Shown here piece after piece: positions 1 through 5,499 of a stretch of 5,499 bases of DNA (the stretch's first letter is position 1; the number at the start of each line of letters is the position of its first letter). The position numbers and the translations under genes are program-made. The notes beneath the pieces are model-generated. The model saw only the letters and a list, made by a program, of their open reading frames with translations. It had not been told where the DNA came from and searched no databases. Location of the stretch: assembly GCA_024405065.1 (NCBI GenBank), contig JAKSPF010000091.1, positions 1 through 5,499 of the forward strand, given 5' to 3'. The stretch is from Sphaerochaetaceae bacterium (GTDB taxonomy: Bacteria; Spirochaetota; Spirochaetia; Sphaerochaetales; Sphaerochaetaceae).

Positions 1-88
1 TTCTTGTGGCCTCGATACTGAACTCGCTTACTGAGGCAAGTCCGCCGAACACAACTCTGAGGTGTTCACACTTTAGAACAGTATCCAT
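1..88 (-). CDS. livG: Branched-chain amino acid ABC transporter ATP-binding protein LivG (N-terminus only, cut by window edge)
   Basis: Only the first 29 codons are visible, starting with ATG at 88-86 on the minus strand. They read MDTVLKCEHLRVVFGGLASV and then SEFSIEATR. The pattern 'L-x-V-x-FGGL-x-[AS]-V' is the characteristic opening strand of LivG-type ABC ATPases, just ahead of the Walker A loop, which lies beyond the edge. The start is supported by a strong Shine-Dalgarno, GGGAGG at 95-100, six bases upstream. The livM stop and this start overlap as TGATG (90-86), so the two are probably translationally coupled. In the family, LivG pairs with LivF to hydrolyse ATP on the cytoplasmic face of the LivHM channel. 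The identification rests on a short peptide plus gene order, so LivG is likely, but the ATPase motifs themselves cannot be checked here. Confidence 0.85.
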   Translation of the reverse strand, partial: MDTVLKCEHLRVVFGGLASVSEFSIEATR

Positions 89-1170
89 CACTTGCCTCCC
101 TGTACATTTCTGTTTTTCCTGCAAAACGGAATTTTGAATTTCGGGATATTTATATGAATCTTTCCGTTAACAAGGTCTTCAACAATTTTTTTCATTGAAA
201 AATCATACCTTCCCATAAGTCCTTCCGGTCTGAATATCATCATAAGTACCAGTGCCAGTGAATAGGCAACCATACGGTAATCGGAAAATGCTCTCAGCAA
301 CTCCGGAAGAGCCGTCAGGACAACGGCTGAAATTATTGAACCCAACATTGAGCCCATACCGCCGAGCACAACCATCACAAGAATTTCTATTGACTTCATG
401 AACTTGAATGTTGAAGGATAAAGAGACCCCAGATATCCCGCATACAGACAACCTGCAACACCGGCAAGCATTGCCGAAAGCACAAAAGCGGTTGTCTTGT
501 AAAACGTTATATTCACACCGACTGACTCGGCTGCAATCTCATTTTCCCTGATTGAAAGCACCGCTCTTCCGTGACGGCTCTTCATGAATGTGTGAATTAT
601 TGCTACGCACAACACGACAACAATAAATGCAGTATTGAATCCGGTATATTTGGGAATTCTGGCAAGACCGGCAGAACCGTATGTGAATTTGAACCCCAAA
701 ACGGAGTCTATGTTTGTCAGTACAATTCTGATTATCTCACCGAAACCGAGTGTGATTATGGCAAGATAATCACCTTTCAGTCTCAAAGCAGGGATACCTA
801 CAAGAAGCCCGAAAATCCCCGCAACAACAGCACTTATCACAACTGCGGCGAAAATATACGGAACAAGAGCAGCATTGCGCCCGGCTTTAATCAGACTTGC
901 AGCCGGTACAGCCTTCATAAATATTCCTGCAGCATAGGCACCTACTGCCATAAACCCTGCGTGACCGAGCGGAAGTTGTCCCAGATAACCGCACGCAAGA
1001 TTGAGCGATGTAGCAAGTATTATGTTTATTCCTATGGTAATGAGTATTCCGCGCCAGTAGTTGGTAATCACCCCGCCGCTTATCATCACGGTCATAACAG
1101 TCCAAAGAAGGACAATCAGCACTGTATTGAGTACATAACTTTGCCATGTCTTCATACGGAAATTTTCCAT
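88..1170 (-). CDS. livM: Branched-chain amino acid ABC transporter permease LivM
   Basis: A 360-residue polytopic inner-membrane permease that pairs with LivH to form the translocation path. Hydrophobic segments lie near residues 14-31, 41-60, 66-86, 101-125, 135-152, 179-196, 227-249, 262-287 and 300-313. Family landmarks are visible: LPLGHAGFMAVGAYA (66-80), ALRLKGDYLAIITLGFGEII (128-147), and the cytoplasmic EAA-type coupling loop around 200-240 (HGRAVLSIRENEIAAESVG and onward), followed by VMVVLGGMGSMLG (265-277). The frame is open further upstream, to an ATG at 1275, but that extension would overlap the end of livH by 94 bp and is not permease-like. The ATG at 1170 has AGGAGG at 1177-1182 and leaves an 11-bp gap after livH, so I chose it. 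An ATG at 1155 (MKTWQ) is a weaker alternative. The last 40 or so residues form a lysine/arginine-rich hydrophilic tail, longer than strictly needed for the fold. Confidence 0.93.
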   Translation of the reverse strand: MENFRMKTWQSYVLNTVLIVLLWTVMTVMISGGVITNYWRGILITIGINIILATSLNLACGYLGQLPLGHAGFMAVGAYAAGIFMKAVPAASLIKAGRNAALVPYIFAAVVISAVVAGIFGLLVGIPALRLKGDYLAIITLGFGEIIRIVLTNIDSVLGFKFTYGSAGLARIPKYTGFNTAFIVVVLCVAIIHTFMKSRHGRAVLSIRENEIAAESVGVNITFYKTTAFVLSAMLAGVAGCLYAGYLGSLYPSTFKFMKSIEILVMVVLGGMGSMLGSIISAVVLTALPELLRAFSDYRMVAYSLALVLMMIFRPEGLMGRYDFSMKKIVEDLVNGKIHINIPKFKIPFCRKNRNVQGGK

Positions 1171-1176
1171 CTGACG

Positions 1177-1182
1177 CCTCCT
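1177..1182 (-). promoter_or_regulatory. Shine-Dalgarno of livM (decides its start)
   Basis: The minus strand reads AGGAGG followed by a 6-base spacer and the ATG at 1170. The site ends inside the livH stop codon (TGA, 1184-1182). This is a full consensus match at ideal distance. It sets the livM start at 1170 rather than at the upstream in-frame ATG at 1275 or the internal one at 1155. It also suggests that ribosomes ending livH can restart on livM. Confidence 0.85.
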
Positions 1183-2063
1183 CACACCTTTTCCTGTATC
1201 TTTCTTCCGAGAAAGCCTGTGGGTTTGAAAAGGAGTACAACTATAAGCACAAGGAAAACAACCGCGTCCTTCCACATTGAAAGATGAACGGCAGAAACCA
1301 ATGCCTCAAGTATTCCTATGGCAAAACCACCGAGCACAGCACCCGGAATTGAACCTATTCCGCCTAAAACGGCAGCTACAAAAGCCTTTATCCCCAACAT
1401 TGAACCCATTGTAGGACTTGCCTGCGGATACGCACAGAGATAAAGAGCCGAACCGAGTCCCGCAAGTGCACTGCCTACAGCAAATGTTATTGAAATTGTT
1501 CTGTTGAGACTTATACCCATAAGTTGTGCAGCACCCATATCTTCGGATACGGCACGCATTGCTTTTCCCATTTTTGTTTTATTCACAAACAAAGTCAAAA
1601 GCACCATTGCCGCAACGGAAACAAGTATTGTGACTATGGCAGCCATGCTGATACTCACAGAACCGATACGGACATTTCCGCTTACCATAGGACTCATACT
1701 TTTCTGATCTGCACCGAATATCATCTGAGCACCGTTTTCAAGCAGAAAAGACACCCCTATTGCAGTAATCAGGAGAGAAAGGCGCGGAGCATTTCTCAAA
1801 GGAGTGTATGCAACCTTTTCAATAATAACTCCCAATGCAGTACTGACAATTACGGCAAGAATTACCGCAACAACAGGAGGAAATGCAAAACTGGCTATCC
1901 CGTAATAAACCATGTATGCACCGACCATGATTATGTCACCATGTGCAAAGTTCAGCAGCAGTATGATTCCGTAAACCATACTGTAACCCAATGCAACAAG
2001 TGCATACACCGAACCGGTCTGAAGTCCGTTGACAAGCTGTACTATCAATGTAGAAAAATTCAT
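1182..2063 (-). CDS. livH: Branched-chain amino acid ABC transporter permease LivH
   Basis: A 293-residue integral membrane permease, the usual LivH length (about 290-310). The N-terminus QLVNGLQTGSVYALVALGYS (9-28) and MVYGIILLLNFAHGDIIMVG (29-48) is the classic LivH opening, in which the NFAHGD/E segment is near invariant. Hydrophobic segments occupy about 10-33, 38-57, 62-83, 95-115, 137-161, 189-211, 225-257 and 264-280. The cytoplasmic loop MGKAMRAVSEDMGAAQLMGI (165-184), which contacts the ATPase, and AAVLGGIGSIPGAVLGG (230-246) are both typical. It forms a heterodimer with LivM. The start at 2063 fits the family N-terminus; its ribosome site is the off-consensus GGGTGA. It lies 86 bp after livK across a terminator hairpin, and 11 bp before livM. 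The product is expected at lower level than LivK. Confidence 0.95.
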   Translation of the reverse strand: MNFSTLIVQLVNGLQTGSVYALVALGYSMVYGIILLLNFAHGDIIMVGAYMVYYGIASFAFPPVVAVILAVIVSTALGVIIEKVAYTPLRNAPRLSLLITAIGVSFLLENGAQMIFGADQKSMSPMVSGNVRIGSVSISMAAIVTILVSVAAMVLLTLFVNKTKMGKAMRAVSEDMGAAQLMGISLNRTISITFAVGSALAGLGSALYLCAYPQASPTMGSMLGIKAFVAAVLGGIGSIPGAVLGGFAIGILEALVSAVHLSMWKDAVVFLVLIVVLLFKPTGFLGRKIQEKV

Positions 2064-2066
2064 GCT

Positions 2067-2072
2067 TCACCC
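2067..2072 (-). promoter_or_regulatory. Off-consensus ribosome binding site of livH
   Basis: Upstream of the livH ATG (2063-2061) the minus strand reads GGGTGA and then AGC. GGTGA matches the 3' part of the AGGAGGTGA anti-SD complement, but the AGGAGG core is missing and the spacing is short (3 bases). It begins right after the T-tract of the livK terminator. livM and livG have near-perfect sites, so livH may be initiated less efficiently. Confidence 0.5.
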
Positions 2073-2074
2073 AT

Positions 2075-2106
2075 AAACAAAAAGCGCAAGGCTTTGTGCC
2101 TTGCGC
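2075..2106 (-). terminator. Intrinsic terminator / attenuator between livK and livH
   Basis: On the minus strand a perfect 9-bp GC-rich stem, GCGCAAGGC (2106-2098) and GCCTTGCGC (2092-2084), closes a 5-base loop ACAAA. TTTTTGTTT (2083-2075) follows at once. This is a textbook rho-independent terminator for right-to-left transcription. It lies inside the operon, between the receptor gene and the permease genes. Because livH, livM and livG show no obvious promoter of their own here, it most likely ends a fraction of transcripts, so that livK mRNA is in excess while read-through feeds the rest. Its efficiency cannot be read from the sequence. Confidence 0.85.
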
Positions 2107-2122
2107 CCGATTTTAACAGATT

Positions 2123-2159
2123 TTTCTCCTAATTCCTATACCGCAGGAATTAAAAGAAA
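2123..2159 (-). other. Long hairpin overlapping the livK stop codon
   Basis: On the minus strand the arms TTTCTTTTAATTCCT (2159-2145) and AGGAATTAGGAGAAA (2137-2123) can pair over 15 positions around a 7-base loop GCGGTAT. Thirteen are Watson-Crick pairs and two are G-U pairs (2154/2128 and 2153/2129). The two wobble positions would be C/A mismatches in an RNA from the other strand, so the structure suits the livK transcript specifically. The left arm contains the last two livK codons and the TAA. It has no T-tract, so it is not itself a terminator. It could protect the livK mRNA 3' end from exonucleases, which is inference. Confidence 0.6.
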
Positions 2160-3343
2160 TCGGAGAAGGCCTCTTTGCCGTTCTCAATCTTAATAAGCGC
2201 TACCGATTTTACCGGATCATTTGTACTGTTGAATGTATACGAACCGGTGATCCCCTCAACACCCTTCATTCCTTTGATTGCATCAATAACTGCCTGCTTG
2301 TATTCCGGAGTACCTGCTTTAAGACCTTTTTTCTCCGCTGCCTCAATACCTTTTGCCATGACCATTGAAGCATCCCATGCAAGAGGTGCAAACATATTGG
2401 GAACATCTTCACCGTATGTTGCCTTGTAATCCTTTTCAAACTGAGCAACAGAAGGAGTACCTGCAGCATAACCGCTCATGTATACCGTTCCTTCAAGGTC
2501 TTCTGCCGAGGCATAGTTTACTACAGAACCGAAACCGTCACCGCCGATGATGGGAGCCTGACATCCTTGTGCCCTGAGTGCGGTAATCGCAAGCCCGGCT
2601 TCTCCGTAGTATATCGGCATAAGAACAACATCAGGATTCTTTGCCGCAATATTGGTCATCTGAGCCTTGTAGTCAACATCACCGGCAGAGAAAGCCTCTT
2701 TTGCAACAACATTCAGACCGTAATTATTTTTCTTGGAATCAAATCCCTGCACAATTGCCTCTGAATAATCCGAGCCGTTTTCGTAGAAGATTGCAACATT
2801 CTTTGCACCCAGAACTTTTGCCGCATACTCAGCCATTTTTTCTCCCTGGAAAGGATCAAGAAAACACGTTCTGAATACATTTGTCTTTACTTCTGATTTA
2901 GGATCATCGGGATCCATAACAGTCACCTTAGGACTTGTAGCAGAAGCAGTGATTTCCGGCATGTTTATTTCGTAAGTTGCATCCGAAAGGGCAATAGTGG
3001 CACCGGTAAGTACGGAACCGATAATCGCAGTTGCCCCTTTGTCCACCGCAAGGTTCAATGCGTTTACAGCTTCAACTCCGTCAGCCTTATCGTCATATTC
3101 AAGAAGAACAATCTGCTTGCCGTTGATACCGCCCGCAGCATTCAGTTTATCAAAATACATCTTCACCGAATTACGGACAGGAACACCGTACATTGCGTAA
3201 TCACCGGTTGTGTTCCCAATGAAAGCAATTGTAATGGTATCAGGAGTTTTACTGCTGCTGTCAGAACTCTTCTTGCTGCAACCTGTCAAAACACAGGCAA
3301 GCAAAACACAAACCGTCAGAACTACGAACATTGTTTTTTTCAT
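2150..3343 (-). CDS. livK: Branched-chain amino acid ABC transporter substrate-binding lipoprotein LivK
   Basis: A 397-residue periplasmic-binding-protein type I receptor. Residues 1-22 form a lipoprotein signal peptide: MKK, a hydrophobic core, then the lipobox LTGC with the lipidated cysteine at 22. A Ser/Lys-rich linker (23-34) leads into the two-lobed domain. Family landmarks are: ITIAFIGNTTGDYAMYG (38-53); LNAAGGINGKQI (67-78), matching the 'vNaaGGIng' motif; GATAIIGSVLTG (103-114) with the ligand-contacting loop; TSPKVT (136-141); FRTCFLDPFQG (157-167); GDVDYKAQ (221-228); and GGDGFGS (267-273). The start is fixed by the signal peptide and GGAG at 3351-3354. The exact ligand cannot be read: these receptors bind Leu/Ile/Val but also amides, urea or other small molecules. 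The neighbouring livHMG supports an amino acid importer. It is the first gene of the operon, with a likely promoter at 3377-3405, and a hairpin and terminator follow it directly. Confidence 0.95.
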   Translation of the reverse strand: MKKTMFVVLTVCVLLACVLTGCSKKSSDSSSKTPDTITIAFIGNTTGDYAMYGVPVRNSVKMYFDKLNAAGGINGKQIVLLEYDDKADGVEAVNALNLAVDKGATAIIGSVLTGATIALSDATYEINMPEITASATSPKVTVMDPDDPKSEVKTNVFRTCFLDPFQGEKMAEYAAKVLGAKNVAIFYENGSDYSEAIVQGFDSKKNNYGLNVVAKEAFSAGDVDYKAQMTNIAAKNPDVVLMPIYYGEAGLAITALRAQGCQAPIIGGDGFGSVVNYASAEDLEGTVYMSGYAAGTPSVAQFEKDYKATYGEDVPNMFAPLAWDASMVMAKGIEAAEKKGLKAGTPEYKQAVIDAIKGMKGVEGITGSYTFNSTNDPVKSVALIKIENGKEAFSDFF

Positions 3344-3376
3344 ACGTGTTCTCCATTTTCAAAAAAATTTTTGTAA

Positions 3377-3405
3377 TTTATACATTTTTCCGTATTTTTA
3401 TGCAA
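3377..3405 (-). promoter_or_regulatory. Candidate sigma-70-type promoter of the liv operon
   Basis: On the minus strand TTGCAT (3405-3400) and TATAAA (3382-3377) are separated by exactly 17 bases. The -10 matches 5 of 6 consensus positions and the -35 only 3 of 6. Initiation would fall near 3370, giving a leader of about 27 bases that holds the livK GGAG ribosome site. The box lies downstream of both terminators that follow the tRNA gene, where an independent operon promoter is needed. The region is very AT-rich, so a chance match is possible. No room remains for a long riboswitch or T-box leader. Confidence 0.5.
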
Positions 3406-3439
3406 TATCCCCGACAAAAAACTTAAAAATGTGAAATGG

Positions 3440-3465
3440 AAAAAAAGCGGACTGTAAAATGTCCG
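3440..3465 (-). terminator. Second, weaker terminator-like hairpin before livK
   Basis: On the minus strand CGGAC (3465-3461) pairs with GTCCG (3452-3448) around an 8-base loop; C and seven T (3446-3440) follow. The stem is only 5 bp, so it is modest, but the T-tract is good. It lies about 30 bases after the first terminator, forming a tandem pair that would insulate livK from tRNA/topA transcription. I see no promoter between the two hairpins, so a leader attenuator for livK is less likely. Confidence 0.5.
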
Positions 3466-3476
3466 TAAACCCTTTG

Positions 3477-3506
3477 AAAAAAGAAAAAGCCCTGCAATTG
3501 CAAGAC
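3477..3506 (-). terminator. Intrinsic terminator of the topA/tRNA-Arg transcript
   Basis: On the minus strand GTCTTGC (3506-3500) pairs with GCAGGGC (3495-3489) across a 4-base AATT loop, using two G-U pairs. TTTTTCTTTTTT (3488-3477) follows. It starts 10 bases after the tRNA discriminator base. The wobble pairs and the T-tract both point to minus-strand transcription. It should end tRNA transcripts and any read-through from topA. Confidence 0.75.
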
Positions 3507-3515
3507 CCTCTCCTC

Positions 3516-3589
3516 TACTCCCAACCCGACTCGAACGGGTCACCTTCTCCTTAGGAGGGAGACGCTCTATCCAGATGAGCTATGGGAGC
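3516..3589 (-). tRNA. tRNA-Arg (anticodon CCT)
   Basis: A 74-base cloverleaf folds fully on the minus strand. The acceptor is GCTCCCA (3589-3583) with TGGGAGT (3523-3517). The D arm is GCTC/GAGC with a 9-base loop. The anticodon stem TCTCC/GGAGA encloses the loop CTCCTAA, giving anticodon CCT, which reads the arginine codon AGG. The variable loop is AGGTG, and the T arm is ACCCG-TTCGAGT-CGGGT. The discriminator is A (3516). Six of the seven acceptor pairs are Watson-Crick; the terminal pair 1-72 is G-U, which is unusual. The 3' CCA is not encoded (GAG follows), so a CCA-adding enzyme must supply it. It lies 19 bp after the topA stop, with its own TATAAT promoter box in that gap and a terminator close behind. 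Confidence 0.95.
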
Positions 3590-3599
3590 AACAAAACTT

Positions 3600-3628
3600 A
3601 TTATATCGTTATTTTTTCAGATATTCTA
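3600..3628 (-). promoter_or_regulatory. Candidate promoter of the tRNA-Arg gene, overlapping the topA 3' end
   Basis: A perfect -10 box TATAAT (3605-3600) lies on the minus strand in the 19-bp gap between the topA stop codon and the tRNA. Seventeen bases upstream is a weak -35, TAGAAT (3628-3623, 3 of 6 matches), inside the last topA codons. Initiation would be near 3593, only about 4 bases before tRNA nucleotide 1, giving a very short 5' leader for RNase P. Exact consensus at the right spot makes it credible; the poor -35 lowers certainty. Confidence 0.6.
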
Positions 3629-5499
3629 CTGCCTCCTCAAGGCTCATCTGTCTGCAGGCATCCTCATCATGCTGATACTTATCGGCTATTCTGATATTTC
3701 TGTCACCGTGTTTCAGGTAAAAACCGTAACGCCCGCTGCGTATTGCAAGTGCAGCGCCTTCATATTCACCGAAATCCTTAACTGGTGCAGTTTTATCTGA
3801 TACAGGTTTAGCGTTTCTCACAGAAGATCGTTTTGTACCGCCATCCTTTTTTTCTTTAGGAACACTGAAAATTTTGCGTGCTTCACTTTCCGTCACGGCA
3901 AAAATCTCTTCAACATCTTTCAGTGACCGGAAATCACTGCCGCATTTGAGATAAGGTCCGAACCTTCCTATGTCTGCGGAAATTTCACTCCCGTCCGTAT
4001 TTGTGCCTATGATTCTCGGGAGGTTGAAAAAATCCATTATATGCTCAGATGTGACAACCTTTCCCTTGAGTTGAGCAGGCACCTTGTATCTGAGCACATC
4101 ACTTGTATCAGCCATATCACCTATCTGCCAATAATCACCGTAACGTCCCGTGCAGTATAAAATAGGTCTTCCATCAGGTGATGTTCCCACAACCGCAGGA
4201 CCGGTTGCTCCGGAACCTCTGACAGCAGTATTTCTTTTAAGTTCCTCAACCATCTCATCCGTCACACTAGCAGGAGTCCAGTCTGCCGGAACGGATATGT
4301 ATTTTCCGTCTTCTGTCAGCACATAGGGGCCGTACGGTCCCAAAATTACAGAATTTTTTTCTGAAAGCTGAGAAAGATTCAGTCTTTTCACTGTCTTTGA
4401 ATCTATTCTATTCTTCACATCCTTCACCTGAGAAAGAAGTCCGGATTTACCTTCATAAAAATTCCTGAGGTAATCAACCTCTTCAAGACTGCCACCTGCA
4501 ATATTATCAAGGTCGGTTTCCATATCCCTTGTGAATTTGTAGTCAATACGGTCTGCAAAAAATCCCTCAAGAAGCTGTATCACACCAAAACCCGTAAAAG
4601 TAGGTACAAGGCTGTTGCCTTCTTTCACCACATACTGCTTTTCAAGAATTCTGTCTATGATTGATGCGTACGTTGAAGGTCTGCCTATTCCGAGTTTTTC
4701 AAGTTCCTGAACAAGTGAAGCCTCAGTGTATCTGTTGGGTTCTTTTGTACGATGAACTGTCTCATGAAGCTCATTAAGGGTAAGAATCTGATTTTTTTCA
4801 AGCTTGGGAAGAATTTTTTCCTTATCCTCAAGTGCAGCATCCGGATCGTCATAACTTTCAACATACACACGCAGAAAACCCGGAAATTCTATACGCATAC
4901 CCTTTGCCGAAAACTCTGCCTTTTTACCGTCTGAAGATGTTGCACTGACTGATACCGCAGTTGACACCTTTACAGCATCTTTCATCTGACACGCAAGAGT
5001 TCTTTTGTAAATAAGAGAATAAAGTGCAAGTTCACGCCCTGTAAGATCTGTATCCTCAGGCTTTACAAAAACATCACCTGCAGGTCTTATCGCCTCGTGT
5101 GCTTCCTGCGCAATATCACTTTTTGACGCATAGTGACGCGGGCTCTCCGGCAGAAAACAGGAACCGAACAGATCAGACACTGCCTTGCGTGCCGCCTCAG
5201 TACCCTCTTCACTCAAAGCAGGTGAGTCCGTTCTCATGTAGGTGATAAAGCCTTTTTCATACAGACTCTGCGCAATTCTCATTGTATCCTTTGCGGAAAG
5301 TCTGAGCTTTCTGTTTCCCTCCTGCTGCAGAGTACTTGTAATGAAAGGCATATAAGGCTTCTGATACTTTGTTTCCTCTGCAAGACCGCTCACGGTAAAG
5401 GTTTCTTTCTTCAGTGAAGAAATAAGAACCTGTACGTCCTCGTATTTCAGAAGCATTACCTTTGATGAGCCTGAAAATTCACCCGTCTCGGAATCAAAA
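3609..5499 (-). CDS. topA: DNA topoisomerase I (type IA), 5' part beyond the window edge
   Basis: The C-terminal 629 residues are visible; the frame is open through the right edge. The Met at 5456 is internal, since 14 family-like residues precede it and the N-terminal Toprim domain is missing. Numbering from that Met: PFITSTLQQE (37-46), then the active-site segment GFITYMRTDS (69-78) with catalytic Tyr73 (codon 5240-5238), EAHEAIRP (118-125), and RYTEASLVQELEKLGIGRPS (242-261), all hallmarks of TopA. By comparison with E. coli TopA (Tyr319), roughly 200-230 residues are missing. The tail from about 365 has no CxxC zinc ribbons; it carries about four Toprim_C-like repeats marked by GPYGPYVL (373-380), GRYGDYW (437-443), GRFGPYL (497-503) and GRYGFYL (575-581). 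A basic linker lies near 536-556, between the last two. The enzyme relaxes negative supercoils by a 5'-phosphotyrosine intermediate. The stop TAA (3611-3609) is 19 bp from the tRNA. Confidence 0.95.
   Translation of the reverse strand, partial: FDSETGEFSGSSKVMLLKYEDVQVLISSLKKETFTVSGLAEETKYQKPYMPFITSTLQQEGNRKLRLSAKDTMRIAQSLYEKGFITYMRTDSPALSEEGTEAARKAVSDLFGSCFLPESPRHYASKSDIAQEAHEAIRPAGDVFVKPEDTDLTGRELALYSLIYKRTLACQMKDAVKVSTAVSVSATSSDGKKAEFSAKGMRIEFPGFLRVYVESYDDPDAALEDKEKILPKLEKNQILTLNELHETVHRTKEPNRYTEASLVQELEKLGIGRPSTYASIIDRILEKQYVVKEGNSLVPTFTGFGVIQLLEGFFADRIDYKFTRDMETDLDNIAGGSLEEVDYLRNFYEGKSGLLSQVKDVKNRIDSKTVKRLNLSQLSEKNSVILGPYGPYVLTEDGKYISVPADWTPASVTDEMVEELKRNTAVRGSGATGPAVVGTSPDGRPILYCTGRYGDYWQIGDMADTSDVLRYKVPAQLKGKVVTSEHIMDFFNLPRIIGTNTDGSEISADIGRFGPYLKCGSDFRSLKDVEEIFAVTESEARKIFSVPKEKKDGGTKRSSVRNAKPVSDKTAPVKDFGEYEGAALAIRSGRYGFYLKHGDRNIRIADKYQHDEDACRQMSLEEAVEYLKK

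Noticed and set aside
1171..1275. An upstream in-frame extension of livM starting at 1275.
   Set aside because: It would overlap livH by 94 bp, adds a Cys/Arg-rich non-membrane leader foreign to LivM, and lacks the AGGAGG site found before 1170.
571..1287. A 238-codon open frame on the plus strand, antisense to livM and the end of livH.
   Set aside because: Its peptide is rich in His, Cys, Tyr, Asn and Thr with no recognisable domain, and it mirrors a well-supported permease gene. It is an antisense shadow caused by codon bias.
2060..2074. A four-codon minus-strand mini-ORF (ATG at 2074, TGA at 2062-2060) overlapping the livH start.
   Set aside because: It has no ribosome site of its own, since the terminator T-tract precedes it, and such short frames arise by chance.
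1524..2132. A 202-codon open frame on the plus strand, antisense to livH.
   Set aside because: Same low-complexity, His/Asn/Cys-rich composition; it runs through the livK-livH terminator region and opposes a clear LivH. Not a gene.
3344..3515. A possible riboswitch or T-box leader controlling livK.
   Set aside because: The predicted leader is only about 27 bases. No T-box, specifier or other conserved riboswitch core is visible, and the hairpins are better explained as terminators of the upstream unit.
3340..3543. A 67-codon minus-strand open frame through the tRNA 3' half, both terminators and the livK promoter region.
   Set aside because: It overlaps a certain tRNA and two terminator hairpins, and its peptide is Phe/Ser-rich from T-tracts. 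Not a credible gene.
3626..3640. A perfect Shine-Dalgarno-like GAGGAGG on the minus strand near the end of topA.
   Set aside because: It encodes Glu-Glu-Ala codons of TopA and no start codon with an open frame follows before the tRNA.
1..5499. CRISPR arrays, insertion sequences, attachment sites or phage genes.
   Set aside because: I saw no repeat-spacer pattern, transposase, integrase, or duplicated tRNA 3' end. The tRNA has no integrase or direct repeat next to it inside the window.

Overview
The window is an ordinary bacterial chromosomal segment. Every gene lies on the minus strand, so transcription runs from right to left. In order of transcription it holds: (1) the 3' two-thirds or so of topA, the type IA DNA topoisomerase I gene (3609-5499, cut by the right edge); (2) a tRNA-Arg gene with anticodon CCT (3516-3589); (3) a 172-bp AT-rich spacer with two intrinsic-terminator hairpins and a promoter candidate (3344-3515); (4) a branched-chain amino acid ABC importer operon of liv type: livK lipoprotein (2150-3343), livH permease (1182-2063), livM permease (88-1170), and the first 29 codons of livG ATPase (1-88, cut by the left edge). 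livF would be expected next, outside the window.

The liv genes encode one machine. LivK is a secreted lipid-anchored receptor that captures leucine/isoleucine/valine or a related amide or small ligand. LivH and LivM form the membrane channel, and LivG (with LivF) supplies ATP hydrolysis. The permease and ATPase genes are tightly packed (11-bp gap livH-livM; TGATG stop/start overlap livM-livG). The livK-livH junction is different. It carries a long hairpin that overlaps the livK stop codon, followed by a strong intrinsic terminator, which is the expected layout for making far more receptor than permease. The tRNA gene is 19 bp past topA but has its own perfect TATAAT box in that gap.

The organism cannot be fixed from this window. 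The moderately AT-rich sequence, AT-rich spacers, lipoprotein-type binding protein, tRNA gene without encoded CCA, and TopA with C-terminal Toprim_C-type repeats instead of zinc ribbons suit a low-to-mid GC anaerobe. A Treponema-like spirochaete or a clostridial Bacillota member are both possible.

I looked on both strands for an undescribed system and did not find one. The long plus-strand open frames are antisense shadows of livM and livH. The most interesting signals are regulatory RNA structures: the two-hairpin livK-livH junction and the compact topA/tRNA boundary.
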